From assembly GCA_003415625.1 (NCBI GenBank), contig PYIU01000007.1, positions 2,480,001 through 2,544,000 of the forward strand: a stretch of 64,000 nt of DNA, written 5' to 3'. The DNA is from Aquanectria penicillioides (taxonomy: Eukaryota; Ascomycota; Sordariomycetes; Hypocreales; Nectriaceae). How positions within the stretch are numbered: the first letter of the stretch is position 1; each line of letters begins with the position of its first letter. Of the stretch, positions 33,763 to 45,562 are shown piece by piece. The notes under the pieces are model-generated. The model did no database searches, was not told the origin of the DNA, and saw only the letters and a list, made by a program, of their open reading frames with translations. The position numbers and the translations under genes were made by a program.

Positions 33763-35822
33763 ATGGCAGCAGTTTCGGAGAAAGCCTCCCCGACGGAGAT
33801 CCCAACCTTTGCCGACGAGGCCGCCCAGAAAGAGGCTGGCGGCGTCGTCGAGGACAGCAAGCCTCACGATGTCTCCGACAGCGAGGAGGGCGACAAAGAA
33901 GCCCAGGCCGGTGTCCAGGCCGTCGAGGGTATGACCTCGGTCTGGCCCAGGTCGGCTCTCATCTTCGCCTACGTCTGGGTCTGGGTCATCTACTTCGTCT
34001 ACTCGATGCAGTCGCAGGTCATCTTCGCTCTCAACCCCTACGTTACCAGTGCTTTCCAGTCGCACTCCCTGACGCCCACCGTCTCAATCTTCAGTTCCAT
34101 GATCGGCGGCATCGGCAAGCTCACTCTTGCTAAGATTCTCGATGTCTTCGGTCGTCCCCAGGGTTTTACCCTTGCCGTCTGCTCCTTGACCATGGGTCTC
34201 ATCATGATGGCTGGCTGCAACACCGTGGAAACCTATGCCGCTGCCCAGGTCTTCTGGTACATTGGGTAAGCCTCATTCTTCTTCTCATCCTCGTCCTCGT
34301 CCTGTCTTTCCCAAATGTCACATCGCATCACGTTGCCTCCGTCTCCTTGGCGATCGATGTTGCCGTCTGGGCGGATCTTGGCAGTTCAGCTTCAGCCCTA
34401 CAGCACTTGGCATCCCCAGGTCGGCGACCTGCGCCAAGGTGGGCAAGGTGCATGAGGCGCAAGCCACACTCAGCATTCGAACCAGCCCTATCCGTACGCC
34501 AAATACTTTCAACCTTGTCTTCCTAGCTTAAAATACTATACTAACGTGAATGCGATTGTAGATACTCCGGCATTGACTACTCCATCACCATCTTCATCGC
34601 CGATACCTCTCACCTCAAGAACCGAGGCTTCATGCTTGCCTATGTCGCCTCGCCCTACATCATCACCACCTGGATCGGCTCCTACATTGCCCAGTCCACC
34701 CTCGAAGGCCCTGGTTTCCGTTGGGGCTTCGGCATCTTCTGCATTGCCATGCCCATCGTCTGCGCTCCTCTCCTCGGCCTCTTCTTCTGGTACCACCACA
34801 AGGCCGCCGCTAAAGGCCTCATCAAGAGGGAGCCCAGCGGCCGCACCATCCCCCAGTCCATCTGGTACTACGCCCGCGAGTTCGATATCTTCGGTCTTTT
34901 CCTCATCACCGCCGGTATCGCTCTCTTCCTGCTGCCTTTCAACATTTACTCGTACCAGGGCCAGGGATGGAAGGCTCCCATCATCATCTGCTTCCTGGTC
35001 TTTGGCTTCCTCTTGATCGTCGCCTTCGCCATCTGGGAGAAGTACTTCGCCCCCGTCAAGTTCCTGCCTTACCACCTCTTCCTCAACCGGACCTTCGTAG
35101 GAGCCTGTGCGCTGGCTTGCTCCGTCTTCGTCAGCTTCTACTGCTGGGATTCCTACTTCTCTAGTTTCCTGCAGGTTGTCACCCAGCTCGACGTCACCAT
35201 GGCCGGTTACCTGACCAACACCTACACCATTGGATCTTGCTTGTTTTCCTTCTTCGTCGGCTGGTGGATCAGGAAGACTGGCAGCTTCAAGTGGATCTGT
35301 CTCTGCTTTGGTGTCCCCTTCACCATTCTTGGTGTTGCCCTCATGCTCAAGTTCCGTCAGCCTGGCGAGGGTGTCGGATACATTGTCATGTGCCAGATCT
35401 TTATCGCTTTCGCCGGTGGTACTATTGTCATTACCGAGCAGACTGCCGCCATGGCCGTTGTTCCTCACCAGTTCGTTGCTGTCGTCCTTGCCATCGAGGG
35501 TATGTGCTCCAGCATTGGTGGTGGTATCGGCTCTTCCATCGCTGCCGCCATCTGGCAGGGTGTCTTCCCCAAGAAGCTCGCCAAGTACCTGCCCGAGTCT
35601 GAGCTAGGCAACCTGACCACCATCTACGGAGACATCACCGTTCAGCTGTCTTACCCTGTTGGCTCTGAGACTCGCATTGCCATCCAGCACGCCTACGGTG
35701 ATGCTCAGCGAATGATGATCATCGCCGGTGCCTCCGTGCTCGTTATTTCCTTCGTTGCTGTGTTGTTCTGGGAGGATATTAACGTCAAGGAGCGCAAGCA
35801 GGTCAAGGGTCGTGTTGTCTAA
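33763..35822 (+). CDS. MFS siderophore-iron transporter (Mir/Sit/ARN family)
   Basis: Two exons: 33763-34265 and 34562-35822, giving 587 aa. The intron is 296 nt (TTGG|GTAAGC donor, ACTAACG branch, TTGTAG acceptor) and keeps frame. After an acidic cytosolic N-terminus of about 60 residues come the family hallmarks SALIFAYVWVWVIYFVYSMQ, SQVIFALNPYVTSAFQSHSL, VSIFSSMIGGIGKLTLAKIL and DVFGRPQGF. Later come IDYSITIFIADTSHLKNRGF and about 14 hydrophobic segments in total, ending EDINVKERKQVKGRVV. The family imports ferric siderophores across the plasma membrane by proton symport. The gene is divergent from sidF across a region with three SreA-type sites, so import and synthesis are probably co-repressed by iron. 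It cannot be assigned to MirA, MirB, MirC or MirD from sequence alone, so no symbol is given. Confidence 0.88.
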
Positions 35823-36876
35823 GCCGACAATAGGTGGCGCTGTCGGGTTCGGCTACTATCTAATACAGCTTCTCTGGATTTGGGGAGGTCTAATAGCCAC
35901 CGCCGCGCAAGTCGACACAGGCGAAATGCAGATATATAGCATATATACCAATACTTATTGATAATTACTCTTCTATACCATACAGTTTCTTATCTTTATT
36001 GAAGTCATCGTGGCTTCCGTAATTACCATACAAGCTCGTGACAATACCCAATTCGCTCAACGTACAAATACCAGCGAGAAAAAATTGAAATGTGATGTGG
36101 ATAATTGAGTTTAGAATCCGCAACACGTGGACAAGTGTTGAGAAATTATCAGACCATTAGCAAAATTACAACCTGCTTCTTGGATGAGGGCTATAGAAAA
36201 TATTGACGAAAGCAAGCTCTTGTTTGTTTCCTATCTGTCGCGAGTATATATGGCCTATTTGCATTAGTACCTGTAGTAAGGTGTCTTACACTTTTGCTAG
36301 TGGTATAGTGGGTTTTACGCATGACACTATCTGTGTGTATTTCTCATGCTGCAAAAGAGAACCCTGGACTTCGATAGAAGTTGGACACTTTGCCACACAC
36401 AAATAAAATACCTGCTCAATGCCATTATACTCTTCGGTTCATTTAAATAATTATTCGTCTACATTGAACAGATGACTGAGAAAATACCCCAACATCTACA
36501 ATGGAAATGACGTGACTGAATGTGAGATAAATATCGTCTTACTCGCCACCTACCCTACACTTTGCCACACACTATCCCCGGGTCATACTTTTAGTATTAT
36601 ATTCTCGCATTTCGTACACATTCGCATCTTCAAACCTCCATGGATAAAATAAAAATTCAATACAATTTTTTTTAGCACTCATAAAGATAGGTTGTACCAG
36701 AAATACTCTCTAAAAACTATTCAATTCTTAACCCTGGCTCCCGGAGCCTGCCTTTCTGGATGCATGAAACCAAAACACAAAAGGCTCCTGTATCGTCTTT
36801 CTGATTGATATGCCAAGAACATGAATTTCTGAAACCCGAACGCCATTCCCGTGAGAACCCAAGCTGTTCTCATAAT
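35823..36876. other. 3' region between convergent transporter and FAD oxidoreductase genes
   Basis: About 1 kb of AT-rich sequence with no convincing open frame; it presumably holds both polyadenylation regions. Confidence 0.55.
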
Positions 36877-38343
36877 TTAGACCTTAGCCTGCTCAATTTT
36901 GCGCCCACCGAGTTGCATGTATTCCCAGCAAACTGTGAATGCAAGTTAGCGCTCATGTACTTCAACATTGTTTTGGGATTGAAACTTACTAGTCCAGCCG
37001 AGGTCGCCTCGGAAGTAGGCCTTCTCGACATCCTCGCCATGGATGGTGCCACCCTGGGGATCGTAGGCGACGGCCTTCTTGCCCACGGCGAGACCAATCA
37101 TTGGAGGCACGGGGTTGATCTCCTTGAGCTTGGTGTCCTGCTTGGTGCGGTGGTTGATGATGGACTGGTAGATGTTCTGCGCAACGTAGTGACCGTGGTG
37201 CATGGCGGCACCGCATCGCTTAATACCAGACCACTTGACAACGTCACCAGCGCCAAAGTGGAAATCATTGTTGGGAGTTCCCTCAGCAAAGGACAAGCTG
37301 CAGCGGGGTTAGCTGATGTGTGCGAGAAAAAAAAGAAAGCCTGGAGCCTTGATACACTTACTTGGCGTTGATCTTGACGAAGCCCTCCTCATCAACAGCA
37401 GATGATGGGAGGTAGCCGCTCGTGGGAACACTCTTGGAGACAGCCATGACAACCTCGCTGGCGTCAATCTTGTGGCCGTTGGTGAATTCGACCTCGTACT
37501 TGGTAGAACCATCAGTGGTCTCCACCTTCTTAGTGTTGGCCAGACGGTGGCTCATGAGAACCTCGACACCAGACTCCTTGAGCAGGGTAAGGGCGATGTC
37601 CTTGGTCTCATCAGGCAGACCCTCAGAAGACAGAAGCTTGTCACGGGAGTGAACAAGGGTCACCTTGACGTGGGGCCTGACCATCTTCAGCTCGGCGGCC
37701 ATCTCGATGCCGACAGCACCACCGCCGACAATGACAACACCATGCTTGGCAGTATCCACGGTGTAGATCTGCTGCTCAACCTCGAGCAGATACTGCTTGC
37801 GGGTCAAGGACTGGGGCACAACAGGCCAGACTCGTCGAAGACCAGAAGCAGCGACGAAGTAATCGTACTGGTGGGTGGTGGATTCCTTGGTGACGTGGTC
37901 CTTGACGGTGGCCGTCTTGGTAGCGCAATCGACGTTGCTGACGGAACCCTGGAGAACCTTGACGTGGGGGAAGTCGAGTCCCGGGATGTCAGTGAACTTG
38001 ACCCAAGCCTTCTTAGCGTAGTCAGAATCAGCCATGACCATGGGGGAGCCGATCAAGTGGTCTGTGATATCATGGTCAGCGTACTGGAACGTGGAGGATG
38101 AGGCCAACCCCGGATTTCGGAGCCGAAGATGGCGGAGAACATACAGTAACCGTCCCGCTCATCGGCAATGGTAATCTCAATGTCCACCTTGAGCAGCTCG
38201 GGGTCAGGTCGGAGCTCTCCGCTGCAGCGGGGGGTGAGGCCATCACTGAGATCGAGCAGATTGACAGCCGAGGCAAGGCCGCCGTAGCTGCCCCCAGCAA
38301 TGAAGATGCGGACGGCGCCAGATGCCTCAGGGAGTGAGCCCAT
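36877..38343 (-). CDS. AIF/AMID-like FAD-dependent pyridine nucleotide oxidoreductase
   Basis: Four exons on the minus strand: 38343-38145, 38061-37362, 37297-36990 and 36932-36877, giving 420 aa. Introns are 83, 64 and 57 nt, all with consensus donors (GTATGT, GTAAGT, GTAAGT) and frame-keeping acceptors. An FAD-binding start (IFIAGGSYGGLASAVNLLD) is followed by DERDGYYHLIGSP across intron 1. The NAD(P)H-binding motif VVIVGGGAVGIEMAAELKM is near residue 179, and the second FAD motif DFHFGAGDVVKWSG is near residue 313. The C-terminus is CWEYMQLGGRKIEQAKV. Relatives are AMID/Aif1-type NAD(P)H oxidoreductases. Two SreA-type sites lie 0.5-0.7 kb upstream and the neighbours are siderophore genes, so an iron-linked reductase role is a reasonable guess. 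An in-frame ATG at 38580 would add a basic, mitochondrial-presequence-like 79 residues; 38343 is preferred because it directly precedes the dinucleotide fold. Confidence 0.8.
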
Positions 38344-38867
38344 TGTGGTGGCGGTGGAAGCTAAAGCTGAGGTGGATGGAATGGAACGACACGACGATGC
38401 GGGCCAAACAATTGGCACTCTAGAGGTGGTTCTTGCGGGCGGGTTGTGGAACAACAGTAGTGTAGGAGAGGGGCGCAACGAGGACCAGGCACGACGCGTG
38501 GATCGATTGTATGCAAATGCAAATGCGTGGGGGGATCTGAGCAGTTCCGAGAGTCTGGAAGTGGCTCGAGGGGTGAACATCAGCTGGCAGCTGGGAGTGA
38601 GATGGATGAGGTGAGGATTGGGATCGAGTTGGGGTCCGGGATGGTGTGGTTTTTAGGACGAAGGGGAACAAGCATGAAAGTGCCGAAGGGCGCTACCGCG
38701 GGAATATAGAGTGTCGGAAACAATGCTCAGGGGCCCAACCAAAAGGAAGAAGCTCAACGCCAGTGACGCAGAGAGGATTGTTGGACCGGAAATCGGATCA
38801 AAGGGGGGGGCATACAGGCAGGACATGGGGCCAAGTAGGGCACGCAGGCACCCTCGGATTCCTCGAG

Positions 38868-38876
38868 TTATCAGAT
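38868..38876 (-). promoter_or_regulatory. SreA-type GATA site upstream of the FAD oxidoreductase
   Basis: TTATCAGAT on the plus strand equals ATCTGATAA on the minus strand, an exact ATCWGATAA match 525 bp upstream of the ATG at 38343. Confidence 0.6.
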
Positions 38877-39042
38877 GGAGGCGCCGCCATGATTTGGGAT
38901 CACCCAAGCAAAGGGGCCAGTTCGAAGCGAATCACGGCCGACGGACCAGTCGGACAGGCGCGTCGACGAACCGAACTGCACTCGTGGGGCCCGACTCCAT
39001 TGTATTGAGGCGTTGTGGTGACAGCGACGTGTGGAGTTAAAG

Positions 39043-39051
39043 TTATCAGAT
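39043..39051 (-). promoter_or_regulatory. SreA-type GATA site upstream of the FAD oxidoreductase
   Basis: A second TTATCAGAT, 175 bp from the first and in the same orientation. Confidence 0.6.
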
Positions 39052-40118
39052 CCGTCTCATGCGCCGCCGCCATTCGCTACGGATTTTGCCAAGACCACCA
39101 CCGCTGGCCGCCCAGCACGGTCCACAACGCCAACGTAATGACGCACGCGAAAGCACGTAACCCGCCAAATGAAAATCGAAACCGTACTCGCACTTGGAGG
39201 CTTGTTGCTGGGATGCAATGAGATGACGACTGGGTCCGGAACTGCCTGTTCCACCTCGCCTGATGGCTGGCTGGGGGCGCTGTTCGTTCTGCCGGGTATG
39301 GATGGTGGTACGCAACGCAAGGCGTCATGGGGGGGGGGGTTGGAGGACGGCTGGCCTGGGTCGCTTTGCAGCGGCAGATGAACAAGGCCAAACAAAGCAG
39401 CTTATCCGCTGCAGCAAGCATGTGTATCATTATTAGGTTTTTTCCTCTTTGATCTATATCTTACTCTTACCTCTTGCCTGCTCCTTTTGGTGCAATTGCA
39501 TACCGCATTTGAGGAAACGGCCACAGAAGCGCCAGATTCCCTCTGGCCCCCACTCACCCGCCAAAGCTACTGCAATTGCGTATTGGCAGCCCAACGCACC
39601 CCATCGCGGTGCCACATGATGGAGGAGCCGATCAAGAGGAGGAGTCTCGGTAGAGAAGGGAGAGAGGGAGAAAAAAAAGAAAAAAAAGAAAAAGAGGTAC
39701 AGGATTGTCTGTACTCTCAAGCTAGTGAGATTGGGTGAGCCATTTTCCACACCAGAAATGAAGCTGGCTCCATCTTGGCCCCCTGTGTCCTCACTGTCCC
39801 GTAGTGTGTAATGGCTTATTTTAGCAGGCTTGGACGCCATGACTACCAACGGAGTTGCCATTTTCGAAGGGCCTGTCTCTCTATTTCGTCACCTTGAAGG
39901 GCCCTGGCGTTGGGTGCCTCTTTTCGTTTGTAATAAACCTAGCGATGGATGGGGCTCGCTACTGCTTATGACACCGAGTCTGTGCTGTGGCTATTGCGAA
40001 ATGGGCGTCGTGACCTGCCAGCAGACGAGGGATTGGGCCGGAGCCTTGCACGAGTGGGCGAGGAACTCTGCATGACTGGATGACGATCCACCGATGATTC
40101 AGGTGCGCCGACATAGAA

Positions 40119-40127
40119 TTATCTGAT
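40119..40127 (-). promoter_or_regulatory. SreA-type GATA site upstream of the ABC transporter
   Basis: TTATCTGAT on the plus strand, about 1.06 kb upstream of the ABC transporter ATG at 41189. Confidence 0.55.
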
Positions 40128-41188
40128 CCGAGGATCCTGACTGACCCCCCTGCTCTTGGCCCCCCCGACGGGGCTGATCCCTGCAGAGCCAAGACAACCG
40201 CCCCGTAATCGGCCAACAAACGTCCCCTGGCCATGGTCTCTGCAGCACGAGTCCCTCTGTCTATACCTGCACATGCAGGCGTGCACTGCTGGCCAAGATT
40301 CCATATGCTTCTCCACCACGCTTGGGGGCGTTTGTGGAAAAATTGTCCTCAACAACCAGAACGAGGCCCGTCAATGGCCCGCAAACGCAGTTCTAGCGTC
40401 GAAGCCTCGCCGATTGACGCTATCGAGGTGTCCCTCCTAAACACGGAGGGGGGTTGCCGTAGTGGGAATGCCCGGCACGTGCCTGAGCACGAAACCTGAG
40501 AGGTACAACCCGGTACATTTTGGTGCTTTCGTGAGAACCTCACTTTGTTTCTTGGCAGCAACGACAAGGCCTCCTTCTGGCGACCCGCCCCAGCGTCCAC
40601 TTGGTAGCTGCTGTTCTCAAGTAATCCTCCTCGAGATCCTCTAGGGCACCTAGTGTTCAAGCTTATCCCCCCAGACATCACTCTATTACCCCATTGGGCC
40701 GGTCTCTCCATGGGGCGGCGGTGACAGGAATCCTTCCAACAACCAGCGGATCCGAGAAATGCTGATGCTCCGTTGCAACCCAGGCTCCGCCGTAGCCCTA
40801 CCCATGGGGACTTATTGTCAATGGCCCGTGGCTAGCGGAGGATTCACTTGCAGTCGAGCCCTGCGCCCGTTATACCACTTCCCTGTTTGGGACTTACATC
40901 CTCTCGGGCTGTTGCTTGTGTTTGGCCCCAGGCTCCATCATGTTCTTGCTCGCTCACTGGGCTGGGGTCTTCATGGCTCATGTCTTTTCCGTTGGTGCCT
41001 TGGCACTGTGAATGACCAATCTGAGTTCAATAGCCATGTTGCATTTTTTTCCTTCATTATCATGCCGCTTCGCTCTGGTTCTCTTGCTGTCCCTAAACTC
41101 CTTGCTCAACCTCTTCCACCCGAGATCATGTGTTGAGAGTGTAGTGTTGATCTGTTCCTATTCCATTCATTGAAACGGAATATCAGGG

Positions 41189-44100
41189 ATGTCTTCCGAG
41201 GACGATAAACAGCAGCAGGTGGCTGCCACTAGCGACGCCACCGCAGATCCCTCCCACAATGCGGCTGTTGAATCCCCCAAGGATGCGCTCATGGGCACAT
41301 CCAAGGATACCATCAATGATGCGAATATTGTTGACGCATCCAAGGACACCGAAAAGACCAAGAATGATGCTCCCAAAGCTATTGCCGGGTCACAGTTGAT
41401 CCGAACAAACTCTAAGTCATCATCATCATCATCATCAAACTTAGAGGCGAGAGATGAAGAGAAGCCATCCAAGGTTAGTAATACAAAGGTCAATTGTACA
41501 TGTCATCACAACTCAGATGCATGTGCTGTATATTGCACAACTGCTTACACAAATCTCCTATAGGGCTCATTCTTTGCCTACTTTCAACTTCTTGTGTACG
41601 CCAAGCCTAGGTTTCTTGACTATGTACTTCTTATTGGCGGTACCATTACAGCTTGCTCTGCTGGTGCGCCGTTTCCCCTCATGGGTATCATCTTTGGCGA
41701 ACTAGTCAATGATCTCAACACGGCCTCCTGTGATGCAGCCGAAGCTGTCTCAACTCTGGATCAGGCCGAGCTCCAGAGAAGCATCAATAAGAAGGTGCTT
41801 CAGATCACCTACATTGCTATCGCAAGTTTTGTCCTCATCTACGCCTACATTCTCCAGTGGTCTATTTTTAGCCGCCGCCTTGAGAACCGTATTCGGGATC
41901 GTTATTTCCGGAAAGTTCTTCTTCAGGATGCCGCCTTTTTTGACAAGCGCCAAGCAGGAGAGATCTCGTCTCGTCTCAACGCCGATGTCCAATCTATTCA
42001 GACTGGTACTTCGGAAAAGGTTGGCATTTGCATGGCATGCACCTCCTTCTTCATCTCCGGCTACGTCGTGGGTTTCGTCAAGGACACCAAGCTTGCTGCA
42101 ATTCTAGTTTCGCTTATCCCCGCATTCATGCTGCTCGCTGGGCTCTCTAGTTACTTTACGGCCAAATTCACCAGTGGCATGTCTGACAAGATTGCTTCGG
42201 CTTCTTCAATCGCCTCCGAAACTCTGTCTCACATTCCTGTGGTGCAAGCCTTTGGTGCTGGACCTCGTCTTGAAGCCATCTTTGCTTCTAGGATGAGCGC
42301 CGCTAAGAAACAAGGAATCAGAAAGGCATTTGTTGCCGCAGTACAGGCCGGCATGCTGTATTTTATTGCCTACTCTGCCAATGCACTTTCATTCTGGCAG
42401 GGTAGCAAGCATATTACTGACGCTATGGAGGGAAGGGGAGACGCCACCGTTGGTGCGGTTTACGTCGTAGTGCTCTTACTGGTCGATTGCAAGTACCCCA
42501 TCGCCTTTTCAAGATGCCATTGCGTTAACACCATCTATAGCTTGCGTTATCCTTGGTTCCATCGCCCCTCTTCTTCCTCTGATCGGTGCGGCATCCGGAT
42601 CGTTCCAGAAACTCCGCCAAGATATGGACTCCCCCGCTCTCATTGATGCTGGCTCGGATGAGGGTGCAAAGCTCCCCTCGATCGAGGGAACTGTGGTGTT
42701 TGAAGATGTCTCTTTTGCCTATGTCTCACGACCTAATAATCGTGTCCTCAAAAAAGTCTCCTTCGAATGTCCAGCTGGAAAGCACACTGCCCTTGTTGGA
42801 TTTTCTGGTAGTGGCAAGTCAACCGTCGCAGGTCTGACAACAAGACTCTATGATCCTATTGAGGGAACAGTCACCCTTGATGGTCACAACCTCAAGAATC
42901 TGCACGTGAGGGGCCTGAGAAGCCACATGAGTCTTGTTCAGCAAGAGCCATCCCTTCTCGATCGTTCGATTCTTGAAAACATTGCCCTTGGTATTCTCAA
43001 TTCGCCTCATCCTGATCATCAGAGATTCCAGACAATTATTCTTGGATCAGGCCTCGCCGAGCTTGCTCTTAAAGTTCGAAATGGCGATGACCTAAAGGCC
43101 ACGGCTCAGAGTTTCAGCCAGGAAATGGTCGATCTAATTGAGCGAGTGCAGGAAGCTACCGCTCTTGCTGATGCGTCTGGTTTCATCTCCAGGCTTGAGT
43201 TGGGACTCGCAACTCAAGTCGGCACTGGTGGAAAGCTCGTCAGTGGCGGACAGAGACAACGAATTGCCCTCGCTCGAGCATTGATCAAAGATCTTAAGAT
43301 TCTCATCCTCGATGAGGCCACTGCATCCCTAGACTCTGCTAGTGAACACCGCATCCAGATGGCCATTGAGTCGATTGCCAAGAACCGAACTGTCATTGCT
43401 ATTGCTCATAGGCTGTCTACCATCAAGAATGCCGATAACATAATTGTCATGAACCACGGTGAAATTGTAGAACAGGGTACTCATTCGGAGCTGATGGCTC
43501 TCGGGGGCTCATATGCAGACATGGTTCGGCTGCAAACTGTGGACTCGGATGATGCTGGTTCTATGACTAGCACTGTTAGGGAAACCAATTCTCTCGAAGT
43601 CACGCAATCTGATAAGAAGGATTACATTGCTGAAGAAAAATACCTGGAAGTGGAAAAGACGATTGAGAAACAGGCTGAGACTAAGAAGGATAAGACCAAG
43701 GAAGCTGAGGCTGGAGGTGGAGTCCTGGACTCCAACATGTCTGCGTGGGCGGTCATCAAGAGCGTCTCTGGCATGGCTCGGCCTTATCTTCTCTTTATTA
43801 TGATCTCCCTCTTCGCCGCAACTATTGTCGGAATGACTTTCTCATCAGCTGGTCTCATTTTCGGTTACACTGTTGAAAGAATTAGCCCGTGTAACCCTGC
43901 CAAGGACATTCTTCATGCTGGCAGATTCTTTGGAGGCATGTGGTTCTTGATTGCATGTGCGGAGCTGCTGGCAAACACGACAAGCTGGACTGGATTCGGT
44001 ACAATTGCCGAGAAGCTTCTTTACAAAATTCGGGTCCTGTGTTTCCGTTCTCTGTACGAGCAAGATTTGGATTGGCACCAGTCAGAGGGACGAACTCCCA

Positions 44101-45562
44101 CTGGCTTGATGTCTGTCATCACCACAGATGCTGCTGCTGTTGGTGGTTTCAGTGGCTCCATCATTGGAACCATCTTCTCGATTGTAATCAATTTCCTGAT
44201 CGCCATCATCATGTCACACATCATTGCCTGGAAGATTGCAATCGTCTGCCTTGTTGTCGTTCCACTTCTCCTTGGTTCTGGAGTTATGCAGATGCGATCG
44301 CTGTCACAGTTTGAGCGCCGACACGCGGGCGCCTTCGCTGGCGCTGTTGGTATCTCTGTGGAAGCTGTCAACTCGTTTAAGACAATCTCTTCCCTTTCTA
44401 TTGAGGAGGAGGTCATGAGAACCTACCGACGTGCCCTGAGAGCGCCTCGAAAAGAGATTTTCTGGTCCTCGGCCTACGCAAACTTCTGGCTCTCCATCGC
44501 TAACAGCACCGGCAACTTGATTTACGCATTCGCTTACTGGTGGGGATCGACTCAAATTACCAAGGGACAGGCTACCCAGAGGGAGTTTTTCATCATTCTT
44601 CTGTGCATGCTTGTTAGCGCTCAGCTCTGGGGTCAAATGTTCAGTCTTGCTCCCGAGGTGTCTCGAGCTAGAGCAGCTGCTTCGCGAATTTTGACTTTGA
44701 TCAACATTGGTTCCTCAAAGGACGTGATAAATATGGGAAAGATTACTCGTCCCACACAATTGGGCGAAAAGGATATTGAGTCTAGTGGAGAGGCGCCACC
44801 AAAGAGCACTGGCAAGGGTGCTACCATCACTTTCAATGATGTCGAGTTTGCTTACCCGGCTCGCCCCCATATTCCGATTCTCACTGGCATGTCTTTCACA
44901 ATCCACTCTGGGCAGTTCGTTGGACTCGTGGGGCCGTCTGGTGCTGGCAAGTCTACTATCATGTCGTTGGTTCAGCGAATGTACCGGCCACTGGGCGGAA
45001 CTGTTGAGATCAATGGTGTGGACATTTGCGCGCGCGACGGTGCCGAGTTCCGCAACGATATCGCCGTTGTTCCTCAAGATTGTGCCCTGTTTGACGGAAC
45101 CATCCGCTTTAACGTGGCCCTGGGCTCGACTCCTGACCACGAACCCGCTGACGAGGAGATTCATGAAGCCTGTAAATTGGCCAATATTCACGACATGATC
45201 ATGGAACTCCCTGACGGATACGACACCGAGTGTGGACCAAATGGATCTCGCCTGTCTGGGGCCAGCGACAGCGACTTGCTATTGCCAGAGCCCTGGTGCG
45301 AAAGCCCAAGCTTCTCCTTCTCGACGAGAGCACAAGTGCCCTCGATGCGGAGAGTGAACGCGCACTCCAGGAAGGATTGGAGCGAGTAGCTCGCGGAATC
45401 ACAGTCATTGCCATTACTCATCGTCTTCGCACCGTCCGAAAGGCCGATGTCATCTTCGTTGTTGAGGGTGGTAAGGTCGTCGACAAGGGTCGTCATGAAG
45501 ACCTGGTTGAGCGCAGTGAGCTGTACCGAGTCAACGCTTTGCGACAAATGCTTGGGAACTAA
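41189..45562 (+). CDS. ABC-B (MDR-type) full transporter in the siderophore locus, with two one-base frame breaks
   Basis: Exons 41189-41473 and 41564-45562, with a 90-nt intron (AAG|GTTAGT...CTATAG). The layout is TMD1-NBD1-TMD2-NBD2. NBD1 shows Walker A GFSGSGKST, Q-loop VQQEPSLLDRS, signature LVSGGQRQR and Walker B LILDEATASLDS. NBD2 shows Walker A GPSGAGKST and Walker B LLLLDESTSALDAES. Two breaks interrupt the frame. An extra T at 42487-42488 comes just after VYVVVLLLVD. A missing G in the G run 45258-45261 falls exactly in the second LSGGQ signature. With both corrected the length is an exact codon multiple (1,427 aa). The Aspergillus fumigatus siderophore cluster also holds an ABC transporter (sitT), so a role in siderophore or intermediate transport is likely by context. 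Either the gene is inactive in this strain or the sequence has indel errors. Confidence 0.8.

Larger units (their letters stand above)
38344..41188. other. shared upstream region of the FAD oxidoreductase and ABC transporter
   Basis: 2.8 kb between divergent genes, with three exact SreA-type sites (38868, 39043 and 40119), a ten-G run near 39330, and an A-rich block at 39670-39700. No open frame resembles a protein family, apart from the possible N-terminal extension of the oxidoreductase up to 38580. Confidence 0.6.

Noticed and set aside
34536..35468. 310-codon acidic antisense frame over the siderophore transporter
   Set aside because: Shadow of a strongly codon-biased membrane protein gene on the other strand.
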